NCBI GenBank assembly: GCA_016792845.1
Contig: JAEUKH010000011.1
Location: forward strand, 1 to 64,000
Length of the DNA: 64,000 nt
From: Myxococcales bacterium
GTDB taxonomy: Bacteria > Myxococcota_A > Polyangia > Polyangiales > Ga0077539
Reading direction: 5' to 3'
The position numbers and the translations under genes were made by a program. The notes beneath the pieces were generated by a model. That model saw nothing but the letters and a program-made list of their open reading frames with translations, had not been told where the DNA came from and did no database searches. This document shows positions 1 to 8,334 of this stretch, piece by piece. Numbering within the stretch: the first letter of the stretch is position 1; every line of letters begins with the position of its first letter.

Positions 1-136
1 GGACCGAGCACCGCGAAGGGGCGCAAGTGATGCAAGGCGACGGGGCGAAGACGGGCTGTTGGCCCGTCGAGACCCGGCAACGCAGCAGCGCGCCGCGGAC
101 CTAAAGTGGGGCGACGGGAGACTACTTGGTCGCGTC
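1..136 (-). repeat. MITE-like repeat, copy 1 (cut by window edge)
   Basis: The reverse complement of this stretch matches 47858-47995 at about 96% identity (roughly six mismatches). It begins right after the TAG stop of the 138-647 gene. The distal terminal inverted repeat would lie to the left of base 1. An internal hairpin GACGGGC-TGTTG-GCCCGTC sits at about 50-68. Identity is seen directly by aligning the two copies by eye; the mobile-element nature is inferred. Confidence 0.75.
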
Positions 137-137
137 G

Positions 138-647
138 CTAGAGCCTGCCGTTCTCGCGCAGCCAGGTGATGTAGTCGATGAGCGTGCGGCGCAGCCGGTC
201 TTCGATCTCTTGGAGCGTCTGGCGGCCCTCACCGGCGCGCTCGGGGTCGGGGTCGTAGGCGTAGTCGCGGTCGTCGAGCACGAGCACGTCGGCGCCGCGG
301 CTGTCGTCGACGCCGGGCGCGACCACGATGGCGCCGGGGCGGCTCGCGCGGGGCAGAAACTGCCCGAACACCTCGCGGTCGGCGTTGACCACGAACTCGA
401 TGCAGTGCCGCGACGGGCCGATGAACGCGTCGCAGTCGAAGTCACGCCGGGCCGAGATGCGAAAGCGCTGGCCGCGCACCGCCGCGAGCCCGCGCTCGCG
501 AAGCACCTCGTCGATGACGCGCATGGCCCTGATCTCTTCGAGGGGCTGAAGCGCCGCCTCGCCGCGCGGCCGCTGAGGCCCCGAAGCGCAGGCGCCGAGC
601 GCGCAGAAGGTGAGGCCGAGGAGCCGGGAGGTGGTTCGCGTCGCCAT
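138..647 (-). CDS. putative lipoprotein, unknown function
   Basis: 169 aa. The N terminus has an Arg-containing start, a hydrophobic stretch and a lipobox-like LGAC at about residues 17-20, so export and lipid attachment are likely. The rest is a soluble domain of mixed composition with a run of acidic residues (DDRDYAYDPDPE) and no family I recognise. The upstream gene on the same strand (707-1363) is 59 bp away and is also a lipoprotein, so co-transcription is possible. The TAG stop is fused to the end of the MITE-like repeat copy 1, which may even supply the stop codon. Confidence 0.7.
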   Translation of the reverse strand: MATRTTSRLLGLTFCALGACASGPQRPRGEAALQPLEEIRAMRVIDEVLRERGLAAVRGQRFRISARRDFDCDAFIGPSRHCIEFVVNADREVFGQFLPRASRPGAIVVAPGVDDSRGADVLVLDDRDYAYDPDPERAGEGRQTLQEIEDRLRRTLIDYITWLRENGRL

Positions 648-706
648 CGCGGGCCGAGCCCTACCACGGGGCCCTGAGGGCGCCCAAAAGCCCGACCCGA
701 TCGGCC

Positions 707-1363
707 TCAGTCGACGTCAAAACCCCAGGTTACAAAGACGTCGGGGCCCGAGAAACGGTCGAAGCGGGCGCTCGCCACCACGCGCCGCACACAGGTCACA
801 AACTCGGCCGTGCCGCCGCCGCCCGACACCTGCGCCGCCAACGGGCGACCGTCGTTGCGGACGCGCAGCCGAACCGACACCCGACCCCGAGGGCTCCGGC
901 CGTCGTCGCTGCGCGTCGCCTCGACGCACGCGCCGCAGCGCCCGAGGAGGGGCTCCATCGCGCGGCGCACCTGAGCCGGTTCGAGACCCTGCGGGCCGTC
1001 GCCGTTGGCCGCACCAAAATCGAGGGTCTGCGCGGGCGGAGGCCCTAGGTTTTCGGGCAGCATCGGGCCCGTCTCGGTGACCCGCGGCCGGGGTCGCGGG
1101 GCTTCTTCTTCTTCGCCCTCGTCAGCGGTTTCGCTCGGGCCCTCTGCGCTGGGGTTGCCCGCCGCGGGGGCGTGCTGGGCCAGGCGCGCGCCGGGCCTCG
1201 GGCGCTGTCGGCGTGCGCGGCGTCGACCGCGGAGCCCCGCCTCGGGGGCCGCATCGGCGGCGCTCGGCCCGGCGTCGATGCGCGCTTCGTTGGGTTTTGA
1301 ACAGCCGAGCCATACGGCCCCGACCACGGCGGCGCAGCGCCAGACAAACGCTCGGGTGCTCAT
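707..1363 (-). CDS. lipoprotein with AgmX/PglI-type C-terminal domain
   Basis: 218 aa from the ATG at 1363, chosen because AGAAGG lies 6 bases upstream; a GTG seven codons earlier is less likely. A signal sequence ends in a lipobox (VWLGC), then about 100 residues of Ala/Pro/Arg-rich linker. The last 90 residues fit the AgmX/PglI (TonB-like) C-terminal domain common in myxobacteria: a helix leading to paired Cys (GRCGAC), the strand RVSVRLRVRNDGRP, a central FVTCVRRVVASARF and a final VTWGFDVD strand. In that family the domain occurs in envelope and motility proteins; the role here is unknown. Confidence 0.7.
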   Translation of the reverse strand: MSTRAFVWRCAAVVGAVWLGCSKPNEARIDAGPSAADAAPEAGLRGRRRARRQRPRPGARLAQHAPAAGNPSAEGPSETADEGEEEEAPRPRPRVTETGPMLPENLGPPPAQTLDFGAANGDGPQGLEPAQVRRAMEPLLGRCGACVEATRSDDGRSPRGRVSVRLRVRNDGRPLAAQVSGGGGTAEFVTCVRRVVASARFDRFSGPDVFVTWGFDVD

Positions 1364-1430
1364 CGACCTTCTCACACACTTCACGCGGGATTGACGCCCG
1401 CTGCGAGAAAGTGTCTACCATGCGCCCACC

Positions 1431-2129
1431 GTGAACGGACCCGGATTGTGGATGGTCGTCGGCGCGGCCCTTGTGGCCCTGGGAGCCCGACCAGTCTACG
1501 CACAGACTGATCCCGAACCTGCTGCGGCGAGCCCAAACTCGTCGTGGGGCCTCCATCCGCGCGAGCGTCATGTGTACGTTCGCGCCGAGTTTACCGCGGG
1601 GGCTCGGCTGCGCGACCCCTTCGCGCAGGGCGCCCTCGCCCCGCCGAGCGTGCTCGTTCAGGGCAGCTACGCGCTCTGGCAGTTCGGCCAGTGGTCGCTG
1701 GCGCCGTCGTTGGGCGTCCAGGTGGGCCTCGGGTCGCCCTTTGTGCACGCGGTGATTCAGCCCGGCGTGACGGTGCATCGTCGCATCAACAGCATGTTCG
1801 GGGTGCACGCGCGGCTCGACGTGCCGTTGGCGCTGACCCGCGCAGGGGTCGAGCCGGTGACCTATGTGCCGGTGCCCGCCTCGCGACCGAACGAGATCGG
1901 CGCGGGCACGACCTTTCGGCGCACCAACGTGCCCGTGCCCGACGTGAACCAGAACCTCACCCTCGCGCCGGGGCTCGAAGTGGCCGCTGGCGCGAGCCTC
2001 TATGTGCGCGCGGGCCTGGCCCTCACGGCCGAGGTGATCTTCAACGGTTACCTCGGCGATTCGCTGTACTTCTACCCGATCGTCGGCGGGGGCCTGGGTG
2101 TGCTCGTTGACTACGAGATCTTGCCATGA
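1431..2129 (+). CDS. outer-membrane beta-barrel-like protein
   Basis: 232 aa with a GTG start at 1431. The N terminus is a signal peptide with likely cleavage after VYA (about residue 24). The mature part alternates hydrophobic and polar residues with many aromatic and Gly residues (YALWQFGQWSLAPSLGVQVGLG, YVRAGLALTAEVIFNGYLG) and ends in a strand-like LVDYEILP, suggesting a small outer-membrane barrel. It overlaps the next gene by 4 bases (ATGA), heading a three-gene unit with 2126-2632 and 2629-3966. No enzyme motif is seen. Confidence 0.65.
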   Translation: MNGPGLWMVVGAALVALGARPVYAQTDPEPAAASPNSSWGLHPRERHVYVRAEFTAGARLRDPFAQGALAPPSVLVQGSYALWQFGQWSLAPSLGVQVGLGSPFVHAVIQPGVTVHRRINSMFGVHARLDVPLALTRAGVEPVTYVPVPASRPNEIGAGTTFRRTNVPVPDVNQNLTLAPGLEVAAGASLYVRAGLALTAEVIFNGYLGDSLYFYPIVGGGLGVLVDYEILP

Positions 2130-2632
2130 GCTCCACCGAGACGCGCCCGCGCCGTCGCGCGCTGCCCTTCGGGGCCCTCATCATCGTGACGCTCTTTCTC
2201 ACGGGCCCGGCCCCGGGTGATGTGGGCGGCTGCGGCGGCTCGAACGCTGACACGCCCATCCCGGGTGATGCCGCCGAGGCCGAGTACGATTTCTTCGACG
2301 AGGGGCTCTGCGCCAACTTCTGCTGGCGGCTGCGCGAGTGCGGCTCGCTCTGCGACGTGATCCGTCGCAACGGGCAGAGCTGCGACAACAACAGCCCCGA
2401 GGCGTACTCGCAGTGCGTGCGGGGTGACATTCGCGAAGACCTCTTTCCGCGCGAGCTGATGCTCTCGCGCTGCCCGCACTCGTGCGGGCCTTACGGCGGT
2501 CAGTACGCGGGCGCCTTCAGGCAAGACGTGGCCTCGTGCGGGCACCAGGTGTTGGCCACCTCGTGCAACGCCGACGCCCTGATCAATGTGCTGATTCAGC
2601 CTCCGACTGCTTGCACGGTGGTGTGCCGATGA
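2126..2632 (+). CDS. cysteine-rich secreted protein or lipoprotein
   Basis: 168 aa. After an Arg-rich start there is a hydrophobic segment (FGALIIVTLFLTG) and a possible lipobox at VGGC (about residues 33-36). The mature domain holds about a dozen Cys in spaced pairs (CANFCWRLRECGSLC, CPHSCG, TSCNAD, CTVVCR), which points to a disulfide-stabilised extracytoplasmic fold. It overlaps both neighbours by 4 bases, so it is translationally coupled. The family is not recognised. Confidence 0.65.
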   Translation: MSSTETRPRRRALPFGALIIVTLFLTGPAPGDVGGCGGSNADTPIPGDAAEAEYDFFDEGLCANFCWRLRECGSLCDVIRRNGQSCDNNSPEAYSQCVRGDIREDLFPRELMLSRCPHSCGPYGGQYAGAFRQDVASCGHQVLATSCNADALINVLIQPPTACTVVCR

Positions 2633-3966
2633 TGGGCGCTTCGAAGCGGGTTGGGGCCTTGGCCCTGGTGTTGAGCGCGGGCTGCGCGGTGACCGCTCCG
2701 CGCGGTGATTACGCGCTCTACCGTGAGTATCGGTACACCGCCGAGGGGCCCGAGCGGCTCGCGGTGGGGAGCCGGTACCTGTCGCAGTTTCCGTCGGGGC
2801 GCTTCGCGCCCGAGGTGCGGCGCGTGGTCGAGGCCGCGGAAGAAGACTTCTGGCTCGAACACCGCGGCAACGTCGACGGGTTGAATCAGTACGTCGAGTC
2901 GTTCCCGCAGGGGTCGCATGTGGGCGAGGCCCGGCAGCGCCTCGCGGTGTTTGAGAGCGCCCGTCGCGATCAAGAAGAGGCCCGTCGTCAGGCCGCCGCC
3001 GAAGAGGCCGCCCGCCGCGACGCCGAGCTTCAGGCCCAAGGGGCCCGCAACCGCATGTTCGCCCGCATCAATTTCGATCGCTGGGTGCGGCTCTTCGGCG
3101 GGCTCCAGGGCTGGGGCCAGGGGCTCGGGGCCATCGCCGGCGCGAACGAGAGCTTCCGCGCGGCGTTTGAAGCTGAAAACGAGCGTCCGGTGTGCCGCGC
3201 CGCGCACTGCCGCCGCGACCTCACGCAAGACTTCTTCATCCCGGTGCCGGGCCGTAGCGCGCTGCCGCGGCGCCTCGCGATGCAGCTCGACATGGTGCGC
3301 GTGGGCCCCGAGCGGCTCATCCAGCAGATGTTCGTCAACCTCCGTAACCGCGGGCTCACCACCTGGGCCGAGAGCGAACGCCAGGAGCCCGTCGACGCGG
3401 CCGACGCCGCCGCCCGCGAGGCCGCAGTGCGCTGGTCGATGGATCAGCTCCGCGCCGTGGTCGGCGGCGCCTTCCCCGAGGCGCGCGAGACCCCGGCCGA
3501 GCTCTACGGCCCGCCCCCCGAGCCGGTGGTGGTCGGTGCCGAAGAAGAAGAAGAGACGACGGCGCCCGCGGCCATCGACCCGAACGCCTGCAACATCCCC
3601 TCGCAGCCCCTCGGCGCCCGCTGGAGCGTCGTGGTGGGGTGCACCGGCCTGCCGAGCCTCACCGCCGCGCGGCCCTTCGCCGTGACCGACGAGCAGCGCA
3701 GCGGCCACGCCACGGCGATGGAGCCCGCGGGCGGCGTCGGCGCCGCGGTGACCCCCAACGCGTGCCTCCGCATCGACGCCTATGCGGCCCTCGACGGCGA
3801 AGGCATGGGTACCGACGAGGGCCTGGCGATCTCGCTCATTCCGCCTTGCGCGTTGCAGCCGACGCCCGCCCGGGGCCGCCCCGGCGCGCGCCCCGCAGCC
3901 CGCCCCGCCGCACCCGCCCGCCCCGCGGCGCCCGCCCGCCCTGCCGCACCCGCGGCCGCCCGCTAA
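2629..3966 (+). CDS. lipoprotein with TPR-like N-terminal region and Pro/Ala tail
   Basis: 445 aa from the ATG at 2629, which overlaps the upstream TGA; the reading frame is open further left but that part has no export signal. The lipobox is LSAGC. Residues about 25-110 look like two short helical repeats of the outer-membrane lipoprotein type (YLSQFPSGRFAPEV, YVESFPQGSHVGEARQRL). A charged coiled-coil-like stretch (ARRDQEEARRQAAAEEAARRD) follows. The C terminus is a Pro-Ala-Arg repeat tail that could be a cell-wall or surface linker. Third gene of the 1431-3966 unit. Confidence 0.65.
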   Translation: MMGASKRVGALALVLSAGCAVTAPRGDYALYREYRYTAEGPERLAVGSRYLSQFPSGRFAPEVRRVVEAAEEDFWLEHRGNVDGLNQYVESFPQGSHVGEARQRLAVFESARRDQEEARRQAAAEEAARRDAELQAQGARNRMFARINFDRWVRLFGGLQGWGQGLGAIAGANESFRAAFEAENERPVCRAAHCRRDLTQDFFIPVPGRSALPRRLAMQLDMVRVGPERLIQQMFVNLRNRGLTTWAESERQEPVDAADAAAREAAVRWSMDQLRAVVGGAFPEARETPAELYGPPPEPVVVGAEEEEETTAPAAIDPNACNIPSQPLGARWSVVVGCTGLPSLTAARPFAVTDEQRSGHATAMEPAGGVGAAVTPNACLRIDAYAALDGEGMGTDEGLAISLIPPCALQPTPARGRPGARPAARPAAPARPAAPARPAAPAAAR

Positions 3967-4018
3967 GCCCGCTCACAAAGTCCGAAGGGCACCGCGTGCG
4001 AGGCGTCGCCCGCGTCGC

Positions 4019-4927
4019 TCAGGGCGCGCCGGCTGCGGCCTCGACCGCCGCGGTCTCACGCAGGAGCTCTACCTCTCGGCGATAGTTGTCGCGCCGTCGC
4101 TCGTCGTCGCTCCGCGAGAAGGCGTCGATGAGCTGGTACACCGTCGAGACGCTCGCGAGGCCGATCACGAGGTAGTTGAGCTCGGCCGGCTCGGGCATCG
4201 GCGCGCCGTTGAAGATCTGGTCGCGGTAGATGATCGCCAGGTTGCCGAGGCCGTACACGAGCCCCGCGACGCCCTGCAACACGCGGCGACGGGTGCCGTC
4301 GCGGGCGGCCTCTTCGAGGGCCTCTTCGCCGAACCGAACGCGCCCGCGCCGCTGCGCCCCGGTGCGGTACGGGAGGCGGCCGTACTCCTCCGAGAGGCGC
4401 TCGCGTGACGGCGCGATGACGAGCCCCGCGAGCCCCGTGGCGGCCTGCCAGCCGCCCTGAAAGAACAGCAAATCGCTGAAGGGCGAGGGGCGGTCGTCGC
4501 CGGGCTGCAAGAGAAAGCCCAAGGCCATCACCCCGGCGCCCACCAGGAGGTTGCGAACGCCCTCCGAGCGGCGCGCCTCGCGGCTCCGTTCAGAGAGGGG
4601 CAAGAGCGTCGCGTTCAAGAGCCGGAGCCGCTCGCGGGTCATCGACGGGGCGCGGTGCGGCGCCTCGCCTTCTGACAAGGCCGCCAGAGGGCCGAGACCG
4701 CCCCGCGGGAGTTCGGCGCTGCTCGGGGTGAGCCGCGGCGCCTCGACCGGCGCAGAGGCCGCCGGTGGGGCCGCAGGAGGCGTCTGCGCGGGGGTCGCCG
4801 CGGCGGCGCCTGCGGGGGGCGGCGGGAGCTGCCACAGCGACGACCCTGCGGGCGGCGTCTGTGCTTCGGCCACCGCCGCGGATGCGCTGAAGGCCAAGAC
4901 CAACCCGAGGCTCATCGAAGCTTTCAT
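4019..4927 (-). CDS. exported multi-pass membrane protein, unknown function
   Basis: 302 aa. A clear signal peptide ends at VAEAQ (about residue 23), followed by a Pro/Ala linker to about residue 80. Three or four hydrophobic segments follow (LLVGAGVMALGFLLQ, AATGLAGLVIAP, GVAGLVYGLGNLAII, YLVIGLASVSTVYQLI), so the C-terminal 170 residues are probably membrane embedded. It lies 52 bp downstream of the last gene of the sigma-factor operon on the same strand and may be its last member. No family recognised. Confidence 0.6.
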   Translation of the reverse strand: MKASMSLGLVLAFSASAAVAEAQTPPAGSSLWQLPPPPAGAAAATPAQTPPAAPPAASAPVEAPRLTPSSAELPRGGLGPLAALSEGEAPHRAPSMTRERLRLLNATLLPLSERSREARRSEGVRNLLVGAGVMALGFLLQPGDDRPSPFSDLLFFQGGWQAATGLAGLVIAPSRERLSEEYGRLPYRTGAQRRGRVRFGEEALEEAARDGTRRRVLQGVAGLVYGLGNLAIIYRDQIFNGAPMPEPAELNYLVIGLASVSTVYQLIDAFSRSDDERRRDNYRREVELLRETAAVEAAAGAP

Positions 4928-4979
4928 GGCTACCCGCGCGTGGTAGCACGCCCCGTCGATTCGGGCAGCTTCGGCGGGC

Positions 4980-5732
4980 TCAGCGCGCCAACGGGCACAC
5001 CGGGCAGTGCGCGTCGCGGTCGCGGCCCGCGCTCACGCAGGCCTCGCGGGCGCGGCGGCAGCGCAGGTCGCGGGCGTTGGCGATGCCGAGCACGAGGTCG
5101 CCGGTGAGGCGGCAGATCTGCTCTGCGGCGCGGCAGATGCCCTCGCTCGCGCCGCAGACGTCGCGGCACACGTTGGGGTTCGCCGCGATCTGGTTCTGGT
5201 GCTGGGCGATGGCCGCCTGGTAGCGCTGGATCATCACCTGGCGTTGCGTTTCGAGCCCCGGGTCTTCGGCCGAGGGGCCCCCCGCACCCCCCGCGACGCC
5301 GCTCGCGGTGCGGCCCGGCGCAGGCGCTGGCATCGGCGGCGGGGCAGGGGGCGCGGCTACGGGCTGCGCGACGCTCGGGCCGTCGCCGTCGCCGTCAGCG
5401 CGGGGCGGCGGGGCGGGGCGCGGGTCGTCTTCTTCGGCGATGCTCGACGTGGGGCGCCGCACCGCGGTCTCGCTCACCGCCGTGGTCGACACCATCATCT
5501 CGACCGACGTCACGCCGCCCCGCACTTGCAGCGCATCGCGGCTGCTCGGGTGCGCCGGGGCGGGGGCCGAGCCGGGCGACACGCTCTGTGACGCGTCGGC
5601 AGGCGCGCCGCTCTGAGAGGCCCGCGGAGGGTACGACGGGCTCGCGCTTTGCGAAGGGCCGCGCATCGCGCAGCCCGCGACGGCGAGGCTCACGGCGAGG
5701 CTCACGGCGAGACCCCTGGCGAGGCGACTCAT
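4980..5732 (-). CDS. lipoprotein with cysteine-rich C-terminal domain
   Basis: 250 aa. The signal sequence contains a tandem LAVSLAVSLAV and ends in the lipobox VAGC. Residues 25-150 are low-complexity Ser/Pro/Ala linker. The last 90 residues form a helical domain with regularly spaced Cys (VCRDVCGASEGICRAAEQICRLTG, LRCRRAREACVS, CPVCP). Its start overlaps the stop of the upstream gene (5729-6283) by 4 bases, placing it in the ECF sigma operon. Function unknown. Confidence 0.6.
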   Translation of the reverse strand: MSRLARGLAVSLAVSLAVAGCAMRGPSQSASPSYPPRASQSGAPADASQSVSPGSAPAPAHPSSRDALQVRGGVTSVEMMVSTTAVSETAVRRPTSSIAEEDDPRPAPPPRADGDGDGPSVAQPVAAPPAPPPMPAPAPGRTASGVAGGAGGPSAEDPGLETQRQVMIQRYQAAIAQHQNQIAANPNVCRDVCGASEGICRAAEQICRLTGDLVLGIANARDLRCRRAREACVSAGRDRDAHCPVCPLAR

Positions 5733-6283
5733 CGCGCACCCTGCGGGCCGAGAGCACGGCGCAACACCCGGGTGTTGACGGCGATGCTCTGCTCAAGGTC
5801 GCTGAGCGCCCGCTCGCGATGGCGGGTCGCGAGCGAGGCGTTCTGGGCGGCCTGGGCGCGGTCGGCGAGGGCCGAGGCGCACTGGCCGCGAACCATCATC
5901 AGGCGCGCCTGGAGGACGCTCTCGCGGCGGGCTTCGGCGAGCCCTTGGGTCGCGCGGGCGATGCACCCGTCGGCGTCGCCGAGTCGAAGGTCGAGCTCGG
6001 CGAGGCGGCCCGTCGCGTCGAGCCGGAGGTCTTCGCGCTCGGCCATCTCGGGCGGAAAGCTGAGCTGAAGCACCCGCTCGACGGCGCCCCTCGCTCTGGC
6101 AAAATCACCAGCGTTTTCGAATACATCGGCCTGGTGATGGAGCGCCCGCACGGTGCCGAGGGTGGCCATCACGGCCTCGTTCGGCGCGCCCCCTGACCCG
6201 CGACGGCCGTTGCAGCCCAGCGCCCCGAGGGCCACCGCGAGTGCGAGGGCGAAGGGGCTCGCGATGTGCGCCCGGGGCCTCAC
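5729..6283 (-). CDS. TPR-like helical lipoprotein in sigma operon
   Basis: 184 aa with lipobox LGALGC. The mature region is all helix, with repeat-like units (ALHHQADVFENAGDFARARGAVERVLQL, GRLAELDLRLGDADGCIARATQGLAEAR) resembling degenerate tetratricopeptide repeats, so protein binding at the outer membrane or in the periplasm is plausible. ATGA overlaps with both neighbours make it an integral member of the sigma/anti-sigma operon. Confidence 0.6.
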   Translation of the reverse strand: MRPRAHIASPFALALAVALGALGCNGRRGSGGAPNEAVMATLGTVRALHHQADVFENAGDFARARGAVERVLQLSFPPEMAEREDLRLDATGRLAELDLRLGDADGCIARATQGLAEARRESVLQARLMMVRGQCASALADRAQAAQNASLATRHRERALSDLEQSIAVNTRVLRRALGPQGAR

Positions 6284-6786
6284 CGCGGGGCCCCGAGGAG
6301 GGTGTCGCGGTACGCGTGGAGCCGCGCGTCGAAGACCTCGCGGGCGGGGTTCGAGGCCGCCCCGGGCTCGACGGCGCGGGTGAAGACGTCGTCGGTCTGT
6401 CGCGAGATCGGCGGGGCCTCGGGGGTGTCACGGGGCTGGCTCCCGACGCCCACGGCCGCCACGAGCATGGCCGCCGCGGCCCAGGCCCAGGGCGAGCGAA
6501 TCGCCCGGCGCCAGCCGCGTCGGCCGTAGGTGGCGTCGAGCGCCTCGGCGGCGATGGCCTTCACCCGCTCGGGGGCGCGGAAGGTCTCGGGGTGCGCCGT
6601 CGCGCGCACACGGAGCGCGGCGATCAGCGCGCCTTCGAGGGCGAGGTCGCGGGCTCGGGCCTCGGCCACGGCCTCACCGGGGGGGCGCGCGAGGAGGGCG
6701 CCGAGGGCGGTCGCTTCGGCCCGCTCGTCGTCGCTCGGAGCCGGGCCCAGGGTCTCATCCCACGCGGGGCGGGGGTCGTCACTCAT
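6280..6786 (-). CDS. anti-sigma-factor-like single-pass membrane protein
   Basis: 168 aa. An acidic, Ala-rich N-terminal helical domain of about 95 residues precedes one transmembrane helix (SPWAWAAAAMLVAAVGVG) and a short extracytoplasmic tail. This topology, and the 4-base overlap with the upstream ECF sigma gene, fit an anti-sigma factor that holds the sigma at the inner membrane. No HxxxCxxC zinc motif is present, so it is not the classical ZAS type. Assigned on context and topology. Confidence 0.55.
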   Translation of the reverse strand: MSDDPRPAWDETLGPAPSDDERAEATALGALLARPPGEAVAEARARDLALEGALIAALRVRATAHPETFRAPERVKAIAAEALDATYGRRGWRRAIRSPWAWAAAAMLVAAVGVGSQPRDTPEAPPISRQTDDVFTRAVEPGAASNPAREVFDARLHAYRDTLLGAPR

Positions 6787-7370
6787 CGCACACCGTACGC
6801 TTTTTTGAGGGCCCCGAGGGCCCGGTGCAAGATCACATCAAAGTTGCCCACGGTCACGCCCATGGCTTCGGCGCAGGCTTCGCGGCTCCGCTCTTCGAGC
6901 AGTCTGAGCTCGACCGCGCGGCGGTAACGGTCGTTGAGGGTGGCGAGGGCGGCCTCCATGCTGCGGGTGGCGACGGCGCGCTCTTGCTGCTCGATGAGCA
7001 TCTCTTCGGCGCCCGCGTGGTGGAGCGGCATCACGTCGGCGGCCGCGCGCTCGTACCGGTCTTCGAGTCGGTCGCGGCGCTGTCGGCGGCGCACATGGTC
7101 GATCACGAGGTGAATCGCGATCTGACGGAGCCAGGGGAAGATGCCCGCGGGCGTCCACCGGAAGGTGTCGAGGCGCTCCATCGCGCGGAGCAGGGTGTCA
7201 CGGAGGATGTCTTCGGCGTCGGCGGCGACGCCCACCCGCGGCAAGATCACCGCCGCATAGAGGGGCCGCGAGACCCGATCGAGGAGCAGCTCCAGCGACG
7301 CGCGTTCGCCCCGCTGCGCCGCTTCGACCAGGGCTCTCTCCTCCGCAGAAGCGCCGTCGAGAGGGGCCAT
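6783..7370 (-). CDS. ECF RNA polymerase sigma factor
   Basis: 195 aa from the ATG at 7370; the frame is open upstream but that part looks non-coding. Region 2 is visible as AEDILRDTLLRAMERLDTFRWTPAG followed by FPWLRQIAIHLVIDHVRRRQRRD. Region 4 is visible as LATLNDRYRRAVELRLLEERSREACAEAMGVTVGNFDVILHRAL, the helix-turn-helix for the -35 element. It heads a tightly overlapped operon with a putative anti-sigma and two lipoproteins, suggesting an envelope-sensing circuit. DTLLR replaces the usual ETFLR type sequence, a mild variant. Confidence 0.85.
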   Translation of the reverse strand: MAPLDGASAEERALVEAAQRGERASLELLLDRVSRPLYAAVILPRVGVAADAEDILRDTLLRAMERLDTFRWTPAGIFPWLRQIAIHLVIDHVRRRQRRDRLEDRYERAAADVMPLHHAGAEEMLIEQQERAVATRSMEAALATLNDRYRRAVELRLLEERSREACAEAMGVTVGNFDVILHRALGALKKAYGVR

Positions 7371-7603
7371 CGCCGTTTCTGCCCGGCACCATAGTGGCCT
7401 TCGCCCCCCCGAGGGAAGCGCCGATCGCGCCTCCGCCGCGCGAAACGCCCAAGGCCATGTCAGCACCAGCGCTGTCGTCATTGCCGCGTAGAAACGCCGC
7501 GGCCCCCGGCGCACTTACACCCCCAGCGCGCCCCTGTCGGTAGCTTCCGTCTCGTGGCGCTTTAGGGTACCTCGTCGGGCGCCCGAGGAGGGCCCGCACC
7601 GCC

Positions 7604-8326
7604 ATGGCTGACCGCTACATCGACGACGACGAGACGCGCCTCTACGGCGACTACGCCCTCGAACAGATCGCACTTCACCTCGTGGGCCGGGTGCGCGAGT
7701 TCGACCCCGCCCTCCAGTTCGCGACGGCCGCCCTCGGCTCGGCCACCGAGCTCGTCGCGGCGCACCTCTACGCCGCGCGGAGCGCAGACCCCGCCCTCCA
7801 CGCGGCCCTCTCGCGGCGCGAGCGCGTCATCGCAGACGCCCGCTCGGCGCTCTTGCGCTTCGGCCATCACCTTGAGGCCCACCGCCCGGGCGCTGTGCCC
7901 TACGGGGCCTTCTTCGTCGAGGCGAGCAACACCCTCGCGCGGCGCGGCCCCTGGCGCCTCGTCGCGGCCCTCGACCATGTGCTCGGCTCGCTCGACGAGT
8001 TCGAAGGCCTCGTGCGCGAGGCGGGCTACTGGCGCGACGAGTTGAACACTGTTCAACAGCGGCTCCGCGAGGTGATCGCAGACGACCGCGCGGTGCGGGC
8101 GAACACCGTGCGGAGCGAGGCCCTCTCGCTGGCCCGCCGACAGTGGCTCGTGCGCTACGAGAGCGCCAAGCACCTGGTCGCGGCGCTCTTGGGGTTCAGC
8201 GGCAGCGCCCTCGGTCTCGACGAAATTTTTGACGACCTGGCCGACGTCCACCACGCCGAAGGGGTGGTCGAAGACGAGGCGCCCCCCCCACCCTCTGACG
8301 CCCCTGATGCGCCGTTGGAGCTTTGA
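7604..8326 (+). CDS. conserved hypothetical helical protein
   Basis: 240 aa, with a purine-rich ribosome site (GAGGAGGG) 12 bases before the ATG. It has no signal peptide or membrane helix and reads as a soluble, mostly alpha-helical protein with an acidic/Pro-rich C-terminal tail (EDEAPPPPSDAPDAP). It is transcribed away from the sigma operon and lies 8 bp before the IPT/TIG protein gene, so the two are probably co-transcribed. I do not recognise the family. Confidence 0.6.
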   Translation: MADRYIDDDETRLYGDYALEQIALHLVGRVREFDPALQFATAALGSATELVAAHLYAARSADPALHAALSRRERVIADARSALLRFGHHLEAHRPGAVPYGAFFVEASNTLARRGPWRLVAALDHVLGSLDEFEGLVREAGYWRDELNTVQQRLREVIADDRAVRANTVRSEALSLARRQWLVRYESAKHLVAALLGFSGSALGLDEIFDDLADVHHAEGVVEDEAPPPPSDAPDAPLEL

Positions 8327-8334
8327 GAGACCCC

